A stretch of 5,475 nt of DNA from an uncultured beta proteobacterium (lineage in GTDB: Bacteria; Pseudomonadota; Gammaproteobacteria; Burkholderiales; Burkholderiaceae_C): contig CAIYNH010000769.1 of assembly GCA_903927495.1 (NCBI GenBank), positions 1 through 5,475 on the forward strand, in the 5' to 3' direction. Below the pieces are notes generated by a model. It was not told the DNA's origin. It did no database searches and saw nothing but the letters and a program-made list of their open reading frames with translations. The stretch's first letter is position 1. Each line of letters opens with the position of its first letter. Position numbers and translations under genes: made by a program. Of the stretch, positions 1 through 5,475 are shown in pieces.

Positions 1-1
1 C

Positions 2-982
2 AAGGTGCGCCCAAGTGGGCATGAATTTGCAGTAGAGGGGCATGCAAATCTGCTCCAAGCAGGCTTGCACTCTGGGCTCAAACTTAATTACGGCTGCGGC
101 AATGGCAGTTGCGGCATGTGCAAAGTTCGGGTGATTTCGGGTGAGGTCGTCAAAACCCAGCACTTTGACTATGCTCTGTCCGAGACTGAAAAAGCCCAGG
201 GCTATACCTTGATGTGTTGCCACACTGCGGCCAGTAGCGAACTCACGCTGGAGTTGCTCGAGGCCAGTGGCCCGCAAGACATTCCCGAGCAACAGGCCTC
301 CACTCAAGTGCGTGCCTTGACCGAGTTGGCCCCCAATACCCGTCTGTTGCATCTGCAAACTCCACGCACCCATCGACTGCGCTTTCTGGCAGGTCAATCG
401 GTTCAGTTGGGTTGCACGGTGATGGGGCAAAACGATGTGCACGCCACATATTCGCTTGCAAGTTGCCCTTGCGATGACCGGAATCTGCTGTTTATTGTGA
501 CCCGGGACGATAACGACGGCTTTGCCTGCGAAGTGTTTTCAGGTGGAATCAAGCCTGGGGCCACGGTGACGGTGGTAGGTCCGACGGGCGACTTCGTGCT
601 GGCTGATGGACATCGGCCGTTGGTCTTTGCCGCCTGCGACGGTGGTTTTGGGCCAATCAAGAGTTTGATAGAGCATGCGCTGTCGCTGGATTCATCGCCT
701 TCACTGTCACTGTTTTGGCTCGCAACTCGATCTGATGGTCATTTTTTCAGCAACCAATGCCGCGCTTGGTCGGAGGCATTGGATCAATTTGAATACGAAC
801 TGGTCACCCATGCCGATGCTGCGCTGGGTGCCTGGCAAATTGCCCGATCCATGCGTGCTGATTTGTTTGACATTGATTGCGACTACTACCTGGCTGGTCC
901 GAGCGACTTCATTCGTACTCTGCATGAAGAATTGCGCGCGGCAGGTGTGGCAGAGTCCCAGATTTTTGCGTTGATGCTTTGA
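2..982 (+). CDS. 2Fe-2S ferredoxin-domain NAD(P)H oxidoreductase, 5' end cut by window edge
   Basis: This looks like a single-chain electron-transfer reductase of the type that passes electrons from NAD(P)H through FAD to a plant-type 2Fe-2S cluster and on to an oxygenase or other partner (phenol hydroxylase component / CDP-6-deoxyglucoseen reductase-like). Counting from the GTG at base 5, Cys31, Cys36 and Cys39 (YGCGNGSCGMCK) plus Cys71 or Cys72 (LMCCHT) form the cluster site. The FAD region holds TYSLAS at 148-153 and GPTGDF at 192-197. The nucleotide-binding region holds ACDGGFGPIKS at 210-220 and YYLAGP at 294-299. The AAG codon before the GTG is open and PSGHEF normally lies inside the first beta strand, so the true start is probably some 5-15 codons off the left edge. 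The usual FAD-motif arginine before YS is threonine, and the common GGTGF loop reads CDGGF. The stop overlaps the start of the next gene. The family call is firm; the partner and substrate are unknown. Confidence 0.88.
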   Translation, partial: KVRPSGHEFAVEGHANLLQAGLHSGLKLNYGCGNGSCGMCKVRVISGEVVKTQHFDYALSETEKAQGYTLMCCHTAASSELTLELLEASGPQDIPEQQASTQVRALTELAPNTRLLHLQTPRTHRLRFLAGQSVQLGCTVMGQNDVHATYSLASCPCDDRNLLFIVTRDDNDGFACEVFSGGIKPGATVTVVGPTGDFVLADGHRPLVFAACDGGFGPIKSLIEHALSLDSSPSLSLFWLATRSDGHFFSNQCRAWSEALDQFEYELVTHADAALGAWQIARSMRADLFDIDCDYYLAGPSDFIRTLHEELRAAGVAESQIFALML

Positions 983-1407
983 TGTTCAACACGGACAGAT
1001 CGCAAACCATGAACCCACCGAGCTTTGAAACATCCGCTACCAACAACGCCACTGAGACATATGTGCAGGCCACCCAACCGGCATTTGATGCTACCTTGCC
1101 AGATTGCGCTGGTGGTGAGTCCTTTGCACTGATGGTGTTGGGTCACAGCATGGTGCCAGAGTTCAACGAGGGTGAAATCATCATCATCGAGCCTGATGGA
1201 CTGGCCAAAGATGGCTCTTATGTGCTGGCCTGGTATCAGGATGAATGGACCTTCAGGCAGTTATTGCAAACCTCTACCGGTTGGATCTTGCACCCGTTGA
1301 ATCAGGCTTTTGCGGATGTTCAAATTACGGAACTGGCAGCGGTGCGTGGTGTCATTATTCAAAAAGCCTTGCCAGGGCGCAGGCGTGCCTCCAAGCACTA
1401 CATCTGA
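982..1407 (+). CDS. Stand-alone S24 (LexA/UmuD-fold) peptidase-like protein
   Basis: The 141-residue product carries an S24 core: GHSMVPEF at 54-61 with the nucleophile-position Ser56, GEIIIIEP at 64-71, DGSYVLAWYQDEWTFRQL at about 77-94, then HPLNQAF and GVIIQK. In LexA and UmuD the general-base lysine lies in the stretch aligning with TFRQL; here the residue is Arg92, so self-cleavage is doubtful. The first 45 or so residues are rich in Asn, Thr, Ser, Gln and Pro, look disordered, and contain no helix-turn-helix. Its length resembles UmuD, but no umuC follows within the window. The chosen ATG overlaps the reductase stop as TGATG, which suggests translational coupling and a shared transcript. 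A TTG three bases upstream and an ATG at 1009 are alternatives, and none has a clear ribosome site. The fold is likely; the function is unknown. It could be a structural or sensory module linked to the reductase. Confidence 0.8.
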   Translation: MFNTDRSQTMNPPSFETSATNNATETYVQATQPAFDATLPDCAGGESFALMVLGHSMVPEFNEGEIIIIEPDGLAKDGSYVLAWYQDEWTFRQLLQTSTGWILHPLNQAFADVQITELAAVRGVIIQKALPGRRRASKHYI

Positions 1408-1512
1408 GTTTGCAAGCCCTAACCCCACAGTGCAACCCCTATGCCGATTTTCATTTACAGTCGGAGCAGGAGCCAGGTGGACTGACTCCAGTAAAGTTTT
1501 CAACCCACACTG

Positions 1513-1561
1513 TTGCAATCCGTTCGGGAACGGCATACCCAACACTCGTTTCTTATTGCAA
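1513..1561 (+). repeat. Nested inverted repeats in the hydrolase leader
   Basis: TTGCAAT (1513-1519) is the exact reverse complement of ATTGCAA (1555-1561), which abuts the ATG of the hydrolase gene. Between them lies CCGTTC-GG-GAACGG (1520-1533), a 6-base inverted repeat with a 2-base spacer. In RNA, the outer pairing would close right at the start codon. Alternatively, the inner palindrome could be a protein-binding operator. The 154-base gap 1408-1561 holds no gene, no convincing -35/-10 pair and no clear terminator for the S24 gene. Both repeats are short, so chance is possible. Confidence 0.35.
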
Positions 1562-2422
1562 ATGTCAAAATTATCGATTTCCTCATGGCTGCTTATCTCA
1601 TTGGGTTTGCTCAATGCACCACAAGCTTTTTCACAGGTTATTCCAGTGCATGCCGAAGGACTCAGCGAGGAATTGGTCTCGGTTCGCCTAGATGCAAACC
1701 GACGGCAAGAAGGGGTTTTATCGGTCAAAAGTGGAACCCAGAGCCCAATCAGGCTCGCCGTTCTTCTGCCTGGATCGCCATCGGTAGTTCGTGCCGTGGT
1801 TGAGAACGGCGTGATGCAAAGTTCCAAACTTACAGGGAATTTTTTAATCAGAGCAAGACGGTTTTTGGCCAATGGTGCTATTGCAACCTTGATCGTTGAT
1901 TGTCAAAGTGACAGTGGCAGCACTTGTTCAAGCGGGTATCAAGCCTCAAAAGAACGTCAAGAAGATGTCAATAAACTGATTGATGAAGTGAAACGTAAAT
2001 GGCCTTCACTTCGAGAAGTCTGGCTGGTTGGGACAAGCATGGGGACCATTTCTTCATCGTTTATGCCTATTTATGGTCGAGCTTTCTATTCGGGTGCAAT
2101 TCATACTGCCACTATTACTGAACCCTTTGCCAAGAATTCGTACCGGGAACTCGGTGAGTTTGAATACGCCAGAGCTCAAATTCCACAATTTTTTATCCAT
2201 CATAAAGACGACCCTTGTAGTCTCACTACTTTTGCTGGAGCAGTCAAAATAGCAGAGAAGTACAAAGTTCCCCTTGTTCAGGTATCAGGTGGCGGTGGAT
2301 TCAGTGGCGCGGCATGCGAGGCAAACACTGAGCATGGCTTCAAGGGCAAGGAAAAGGTGGTCATGGAGACGATAGCTGAGATCATCGTAACCGGTAAAGT
2401 GAGCGTCTTGAGTGTGCAGTGA
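1562..2422 (+). CDS. Secreted alpha/beta-fold serine hydrolase of unknown substrate
   Basis: The 286-residue product begins with a Sec-type signal peptide: a hydrophobic run around residues 9-17 and probable cleavage after Ser24 (QAFS-QV). The mature part looks like an alpha/beta hydrolase. LAVLLPGSPS at 65-74 may form the oxyanion loop. VGTSMG at 156-161 is a GxSxG nucleophile elbow with Ser159. HHKDDP at 213-218 supplies an acidic residue (Asp216 or Asp217), and EHGF at 257-260 supplies His258. Cys114/Cys122 and Cys219/Cys252 could form two disulfides, as expected for an exported enzyme. The frame stays open upstream to 1310, but that part overlaps the S24 gene and shows no protein-like pattern. 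The ATG at 1562 directly precedes the signal peptide, so it is preferred, although no Shine-Dalgarno is visible. GC is about 47% over 1561-2400 by hand count, lower than its neighbours. The triad is inferred from motifs; the substrate is unknown and no specific family is recognised. Confidence 0.78.
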   Translation: MSKLSISSWLLISLGLLNAPQAFSQVIPVHAEGLSEELVSVRLDANRRQEGVLSVKSGTQSPIRLAVLLPGSPSVVRAVVENGVMQSSKLTGNFLIRARRFLANGAIATLIVDCQSDSGSTCSSGYQASKERQEDVNKLIDEVKRKWPSLREVWLVGTSMGTISSSFMPIYGRAFYSGAIHTATITEPFAKNSYRELGEFEYARAQIPQFFIHHKDDPCSLTTFAGAVKIAEKYKVPLVQVSGGGGFSGAACEANTEHGFKGKEKVVMETIAEIIVTGKVSVLSVQ

Positions 2423-2479
2423 AAAACTCATGTTTCCTGTGTTGCGGCGAGTAATCGCTGAGTTCGGCACTTTTCACTG
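2417..2479. terminator. Candidate bidirectional terminator / stem structure between convergent genes
   Basis: CAGTGAAAA (2417-2425) is an exact inverted match to TTTTCACTG (2471-2479). Inside it, AACTCA (2425-2430) pairs with TGAGTT (2459-2464), sharing one base with the outer arm. At the centre, CGGCGA (2445-2450) pairs with TCGCTG (2455-2460) around a GTAA loop with one G-T pair; this inner stem competes with the AACTCA pairing by two bases. The structure overlaps the hydrolase stop codon and lies just past soxB. Read on the minus strand, TGAGT is followed by a T run. Its position between two converging transcripts suits a two-way terminator, but neither side has the classic short GC stem plus T tract. 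Confidence 0.4.
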
Positions 2480-2495
2480 AAATTTATGACAAGGC

Positions 2496-4229
2496 TTATT
2501 CTGAGTAACCAAGATTAGGGAGCGCTCCAACGATTTTTGGGGTGTTGAGCTTGCGGGTACTGACTTTACCGCCACGGTCTTTGAGCCAGGTCTCGGCCAC
2601 ATTCCAGACCATCGGGTTGCCTGCAGTTTTAGCTTCTTCTGCCACCGGAGCCCAGCCCGCGACTTTGTATTTCTTATCGGCTTCGATTAATTTTCCTCCT
2701 AAACGTAGTTCACCAATGCGCGTGCCCATAATGCCAAGCGGGTTGCAACTGTATTGCAGACCTCCGACCCGGACCATGTCCCCGCCCTGCTGGTAATACG
2801 GGTCGGGATTGAACAGGTTGTCCGCAACGTCTTCCAGAATAGTTTTGATGGTTGCGCCTGTCATCTCTGTGACCGTTGCATACGAGTAGGTTGTTGCCGT
2901 CATATCCATCAGCCATTCGCGGGTAATGGTCTGGCCAGGCAACAGCGTAGTGCCCCAGCGGAAACCGGGTGAAAAAGCGATCTCGGCACCCCGCACTTCC
3001 ATCAGTGCGTCCAGCAGCAATTGGTCGCCGGTGCCGTTGAAGTTGCCACGACGGTACAAAGTGCCTTCAGTTATTCCGAGTTTTTCAGCAAGTTTTCCCT
3101 CATAAGGGCTACGGATTTTGGTGATCAGTGCGTCCATCTCCTGATCAGCTGGCAACATGTTCGCGAATACTGGCAGTAATTTGTAACGGAAATCGCTGAC
3201 TTTTTTGTCTTTCACATCGAAGTCCAGAACGGCAAGAAACTTGCCGTTTGAACCTGCGTTGGTGACGATGGTTTTACCGCCCGGATTGCTGATAATGCTG
3301 GCCACCGGCATCCCGTCGTGCGTATGCCCGCCCATGATGGCATCAATACCACTCACACGACTGGCCATTTTCAAATCCACATCCATGCCGTTGTGGCTCA
3401 GGACGACCACGACCTGTGCACCTTTGCCGCGGGCTTCGTCGACCATCTTCTGCAAGTTGTCTTCCTGAATGCCAAAGGCCCAGTCGGCCACCATGTAGCG
3501 AGGGTTGGCAATCGGGGTGTAGGGAAATGCCTGTCCAATGATGGCACAAGGTACACCATTGATTTCTCGGATCACATAAGGTGTGAAGACCGGGTCGCCA
3601 AAGTCGTTGGTTTTGATATTTTGCGCAACAAAATCCACTTTTCCCTTGAAGTCCTTTTCGAGGATTTCTTTCACCCGATCCATTCCCAGCGTGAACTCCC
3701 AATGGCCTGTCATCACATCCACGCCCAACAGTTTGCAAGCATCGACCATGTCTTGCCCGTTGGTCCACAAGGCGGTCCCAGAACCCTGCCAGGTATCACC
3801 ACCGTCCAGCAGCAGCGCACCTGGACGGCTGGCTTTCATGCGCTTGACCAACGTAGCCAAGTGCGCAAAACCACCTACTTTGCCATAGCGTTTGGCGGCC
3901 TTCTCATAGCCCAGATAGCTCAGTGCGTGGGCTTCAGCCGTGCCAGCGCGCACCTTGGAGACCTTCAGTAAATGCTCGCCTACCAAATGCGGCAGTTTGC
4001 CACTCATAGCACCCACGCCAATGTTGATGCTTGGTTCGCGGAAGTAGATTGGTTTTAACTGTGCGTGACAATCTGTCATGTGAAGAATCGAGACGTTGCC
4101 GAATCTTGGTATTTCGTACAAGCCGTTGGCAGCCGTCGCCGCATCGGCATCAGCAAAGGTTCCCAAACCCATACCAGCCATGGTGCCTGCTCCCAGCACC
4201 TGGAAAAATTCACGTTTTGATAAATTCAT
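2496..4229 (-). CDS. soxB: SoxB, di-manganese thiosulfohydrolase of the Sox pathway
   Basis: SoxB is a periplasmic enzyme that hydrolyses the thiosulfonate on the cysteine arm of SoxYZ and releases sulfate. The 577-residue product is close to the family length. The N-terminal metallophosphatase domain shows HMTDCH (Asp53, His55), LDGGDTWQGSG (141-151), the SoxB-typical TGHWEFTLG (174-182), LSHNGMD (His279) and GGHTHDG (His302, His304). The C-terminal 5'-nucleotidase-type domain has the family stretch FNPDPYYQQGGDMVRVGG. The N-terminus is a Tat-like signal, SKREFFQ followed by a hydrophobic run and an ADADA cleavage region near residue 30. The first arginine of the usual twin pair is lysine (AAA codon). 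The ATG is chosen because it places this signal at the very N-terminus; its ribosome site is weak (GAAAAG). It lies 67 bases after soxX, with a terminator-like hairpin between, and is the last sox gene on this strand here. Confidence 0.97.
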   Translation of the reverse strand: MNLSKREFFQVLGAGTMAGMGLGTFADADAATAANGLYEIPRFGNVSILHMTDCHAQLKPIYFREPSINIGVGAMSGKLPHLVGEHLLKVSKVRAGTAEAHALSYLGYEKAAKRYGKVGGFAHLATLVKRMKASRPGALLLDGGDTWQGSGTALWTNGQDMVDACKLLGVDVMTGHWEFTLGMDRVKEILEKDFKGKVDFVAQNIKTNDFGDPVFTPYVIREINGVPCAIIGQAFPYTPIANPRYMVADWAFGIQEDNLQKMVDEARGKGAQVVVVLSHNGMDVDLKMASRVSGIDAIMGGHTHDGMPVASIISNPGGKTIVTNAGSNGKFLAVLDFDVKDKKVSDFRYKLLPVFANMLPADQEMDALITKIRSPYEGKLAEKLGITEGTLYRRGNFNGTGDQLLLDALMEVRGAEIAFSPGFRWGTTLLPGQTITREWLMDMTATTYSYATVTEMTGATIKTILEDVADNLFNPDPYYQQGGDMVRVGGLQYSCNPLGIMGTRIGELRLGGKLIEADKKYKVAGWAPVAEEAKTAGNPMVWNVAETWLKDRGGKVSTRKLNTPKIVGALPNLGYSE

Positions 4230-4254
4230 GGTCTTTTCGTCACATAAGTCTCGT

Positions 4255-4277
4255 AAAAAACCCGGTCAAGCCGGGTT
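4255..4277 (-). terminator. Intrinsic-terminator-like hairpin between soxX and soxB
   Basis: Read on the minus strand, AACCCGG, loop CTTGA, CCGGGTT gives a perfect 7-bp stem with a 5-base loop. The second arm runs into TTTTTT (4260-4255), so four T remain after pairing. This is a textbook Rho-independent terminator shape. It starts about 20 bases after the soxX stop and lies upstream of soxB. Because soxB is in the same direction, partial termination or 3'-end protection of a soxAX message is likely, with soxB receiving read-through or having its own promoter. In the plus direction it is also a stem, but without a T run. Confidence 0.75.
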
Positions 4278-4296
4278 CTTAAGAGTCTGTTGGGGT

Positions 4297-4947
4297 TTAT
4301 TGATTGACAGGGGATTTCGGATCCACCAGCAGTGCCACAACGTGGCGCACCTGAGCTTCCGTCAGAATTCCCATATGTCCTGCGCGAGGCATATTGGAGC
4401 AGGCGTTGTAAGCCTTGGCATTCCAAATTTTCCCCCAGGTGTAGGTAATGATGGCTTTGGCAGCAGGACCGTCTGGATCATCGACGATGCCACGCAGCTT
4501 GCCGTAGTTGTAAAGGCTGGGGCCAATCGTCCCAAAGGAAATTTCATCTTTGGCAATTTGGTGGCAGTTGTAGCAATTGCCACCATTGGCCTGACCTGGT
4601 TCATCGGTCCAGGTCAAACCACGACCGCTTTGAGCGATCTTTTCGCCTTCTTTCCAATCGCCAACAAAATTGCCATCCGATGGCCATTTGATGGTATTGA
4701 AGTTGATTGTTTGAATGGCACTCGCCGCCACCTCATCCAGTGGTTTCCCAGCCACATCGGCCGCGCTACAGACCCGGTTGGTTTCATCTTGGGTTAACCG
4801 GTCGACTTTGACCAAGCCATCATTGCGAAAAGACATACGCATGATGTCAGCGCTGAGTCTGTCAAGTTCGGGGGCAGATGGGAATGATGTGCAGCCCACG
4901 ACGAGCAGTGCAGTCAACGCGCCTAAATAAGGTTTCATTTTTTTCAT
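4297..4947 (-). CDS. soxX: SoxX, monoheme cytochrome c subunit of SoxXA
   Basis: SoxX partners SoxA in the periplasmic cytochrome that oxidatively joins thiosulfate to the SoxY cysteine. The 216-residue product has one c-type heme site, CYNCH (Cys125, Cys128, His129), followed by GTIGPSLYNYGKLRG. Met186 in NMPRAGHMG is the probable distal heme ligand, and the C-terminal LTEAQVRHVVALL helix is typical. Cys60 and Cys183 could form a disulfide. About 100 residues precede the heme, as in the long SoxX forms. The N-terminus has a short hydrophobic run ending in LVVGC (Cys19), which reads as a lipoprotein signal as well as an export signal. The ATG at 4947 is preferred to the in-frame TTG at 4953 because GGA at 4957-4959 is spaced about 9 bases from it. 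An ATG at 4938 is a second option and keeps the same signal. Only 12 bases separate it from soxA, so the two are one operon. Confidence 0.95.
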   Translation of the reverse strand: MKKMKPYLGALTALLVVGCTSFPSAPELDRLSADIMRMSFRNDGLVKVDRLTQDETNRVCSAADVAGKPLDEVAASAIQTINFNTIKWPSDGNFVGDWKEGEKIAQSGRGLTWTDEPGQANGGNCYNCHQIAKDEISFGTIGPSLYNYGKLRGIVDDPDGPAAKAIITYTWGKIWNAKAYNACSNMPRAGHMGILTEAQVRHVVALLVDPKSPVNQ

Positions 4948-4956
4948 TCTCAAAAT

Positions 4957-4959
4957 TCC
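4957..4959 (-). promoter_or_regulatory. Short Shine-Dalgarno for soxX
   Basis: On the minus strand, GGAATTTTGAGA separates the soxA stop from the soxX ATG at 4947. The GGA starts directly after the soxA stop and is about 9 bases from this ATG, favouring it over the TTG at 4953. A GAG at 4949-4951 could instead serve the in-frame ATG at 4938. Confidence 0.4.
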
Positions 4960-5475
4960 TTAACGCTTGATGGCCGGTGCGATGGACTCACCACCCTTGC
5001 CATTGACTCCCAAATACACGCCCAAAGCAATGGTGGCATCACTGCCAAACAAAGGGTATGGAAAACGCTGTTGACGGTAGCAGTCATTCAGGCGTAACTG
5101 CATGCCCCACATTTGCCCATTGGAGACACGGTAGGCAGGCCATGCACCAAAGCCTGCACCTGCGCCTGGATTTTTTGTCAGGTTAGGCAAGTCTTGCAAT
5201 CGAATGCGTTTATCGTTTTCACCGTGGCAAGATGCACACGAAAAATCATGGGTACCGCCACGTGCAAAAAACAGCCGCTTCCCAACTTCAAACATCGTCC
5301 TCTCTGCCGCATGATCTTGCGGCAAATTAAACTTCATCCCCCTGGATTCACCTGAAATCCAGGTCGCGATTGCCGTTACGTTGTTTTGTTCACCTTTGCC
5401 AAAGGGGGTTCTTGCAATCTCAGCTGCATCGAATCCCTGCAGGGTTTCCATGCAATTGAGCAAGCGGGATTCAAG
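4960..5475 (-). CDS. soxA: SoxA, heme-thiolate cytochrome c subunit of SoxXA (C-terminal part)
   Basis: Only the last 171 codons are present; the gene enters from the right edge, and the reading frame is open through base 5475. The visible part is the catalytic C-terminal domain. FSCASCHGEND (Cys80, Cys83, His84 of the fragment) binds the active-site heme. LNDCYRQQRFPYP holds Cys132, which by family knowledge is the axial thiolate and persulfide-forming cysteine. SDATIALGVYLGVN and the final AIKR match SoxA ends. TWISGESRGMKFNLP (39-53) is also typical. A cysteine in LLNCME near the fragment start may be one of the disulfide cysteines. Whether the missing N-terminal half carries a second heme cannot be told. 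The apparent start inside the window is an internal TTG and should be ignored. It is followed after 12 bases by soxX with no soxK between. It joins SoxX to load thiosulfate on SoxYZ. Confidence 0.96.
   Translation of the reverse strand, partial: LESRLLNCMETLQGFDAAEIARTPFGKGEQNNVTAIATWISGESRGMKFNLPQDHAAERTMFEVGKRLFFARGGTHDFSCASCHGENDKRIRLQDLPNLTKNPGAGAGFGAWPAYRVSNGQMWGMQLRLNDCYRQQRFPYPLFGSDATIALGVYLGVNGKGGESIAPAIKR

Noticed and set aside
5..7. GTG as the true start of the reductase
   Set aside because: The preceding codon is open and the ferredoxin fold needs residues before PSGHEF, so the gene most likely starts beyond the window edge.
982..1407. Calling the S24 gene lexA or umuD
   Set aside because: It has no DNA-binding domain, no clear Ala-Gly cleavage site matching either, arginine at the lysine position, and no umuC next to it.
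1513..1541. Promoter TTGCAA - 17 bases - TACCCA for the hydrolase
   Set aside because: The -35 matches four of six consensus bases but the -10 only two, so it is not better than chance.
1310..1561. 84-codon upstream extension of the hydrolase frame
   Set aside because: It overlaps the S24 gene by about 100 bases, looks non-protein-like, and would place the clear signal peptide inside the protein.
1261..1872. 203-codon open frame on the minus strand across the S24 gene end, the gap and the hydrolase start
   Set aside because: It is antisense to two better-supported genes, with no domain pattern, no signal and no ribosome site.
3318..3971. 217-codon plus-strand open frame inside soxB
   Set aside because: It is a shadow of soxB; its many histidines come from reading the complement of the soxB codons.
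4096..4797. 233-codon plus-strand open frame antisense to soxB and soxX
   Set aside because: It lies opposite two certain sox genes and its product has no recognisable motif; open antisense frames are common at this composition.

Overview
The window looks like a betaproteobacterial (Burkholderiales-type) chromosome segment of moderate GC. The basis is protein style: the SoxB, SoxX and SoxA sequences and the reductase motifs resemble those of freshwater beta-proteobacteria. This is a judgement by eye, not a search result. There is no rRNA, tRNA, CRISPR array or transposase.

Two gene blocks converge near position 2450. The right half (2496-5475, minus strand) is the end of a sulfur-oxidation operon in the order soxA (3' end only) -> soxX -> soxB. 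SoxXA is the c-type cytochrome that couples thiosulfate to the SoxYZ carrier. SoxB is the di-manganese hydrolase that removes the terminal sulfone group as sulfate. The soxYZ and soxCD genes, if present, lie beyond the right edge. A strong intrinsic-terminator-like hairpin sits between soxX and soxB.

The left half (1-2422, plus strand) carries three genes. The first is a 2Fe-2S/FAD/NAD(P)H reductase cut by the left edge. The second is a 141-residue S24 (LexA/UmuD-fold) protein overlapping it in a TGATG stop/start junction. After a 154-base gap with inverted repeats comes a secreted serine alpha/beta hydrolase. The S24 protein keeps the catalytic serine but has arginine at the lysine position and no DNA-binding domain. 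The hydrolase has a complete-looking Ser/Asp/His set, four cysteines and lower GC (about 47%) than its neighbours. No established link joins these three genes to Sox metabolism.

Nothing here amounts to a clearly new system. The items most worth a second look are the reductase-S24 pair, the soxX-soxB terminator, the lysine-arginine Tat signal of SoxB and the lipobox of SoxX.
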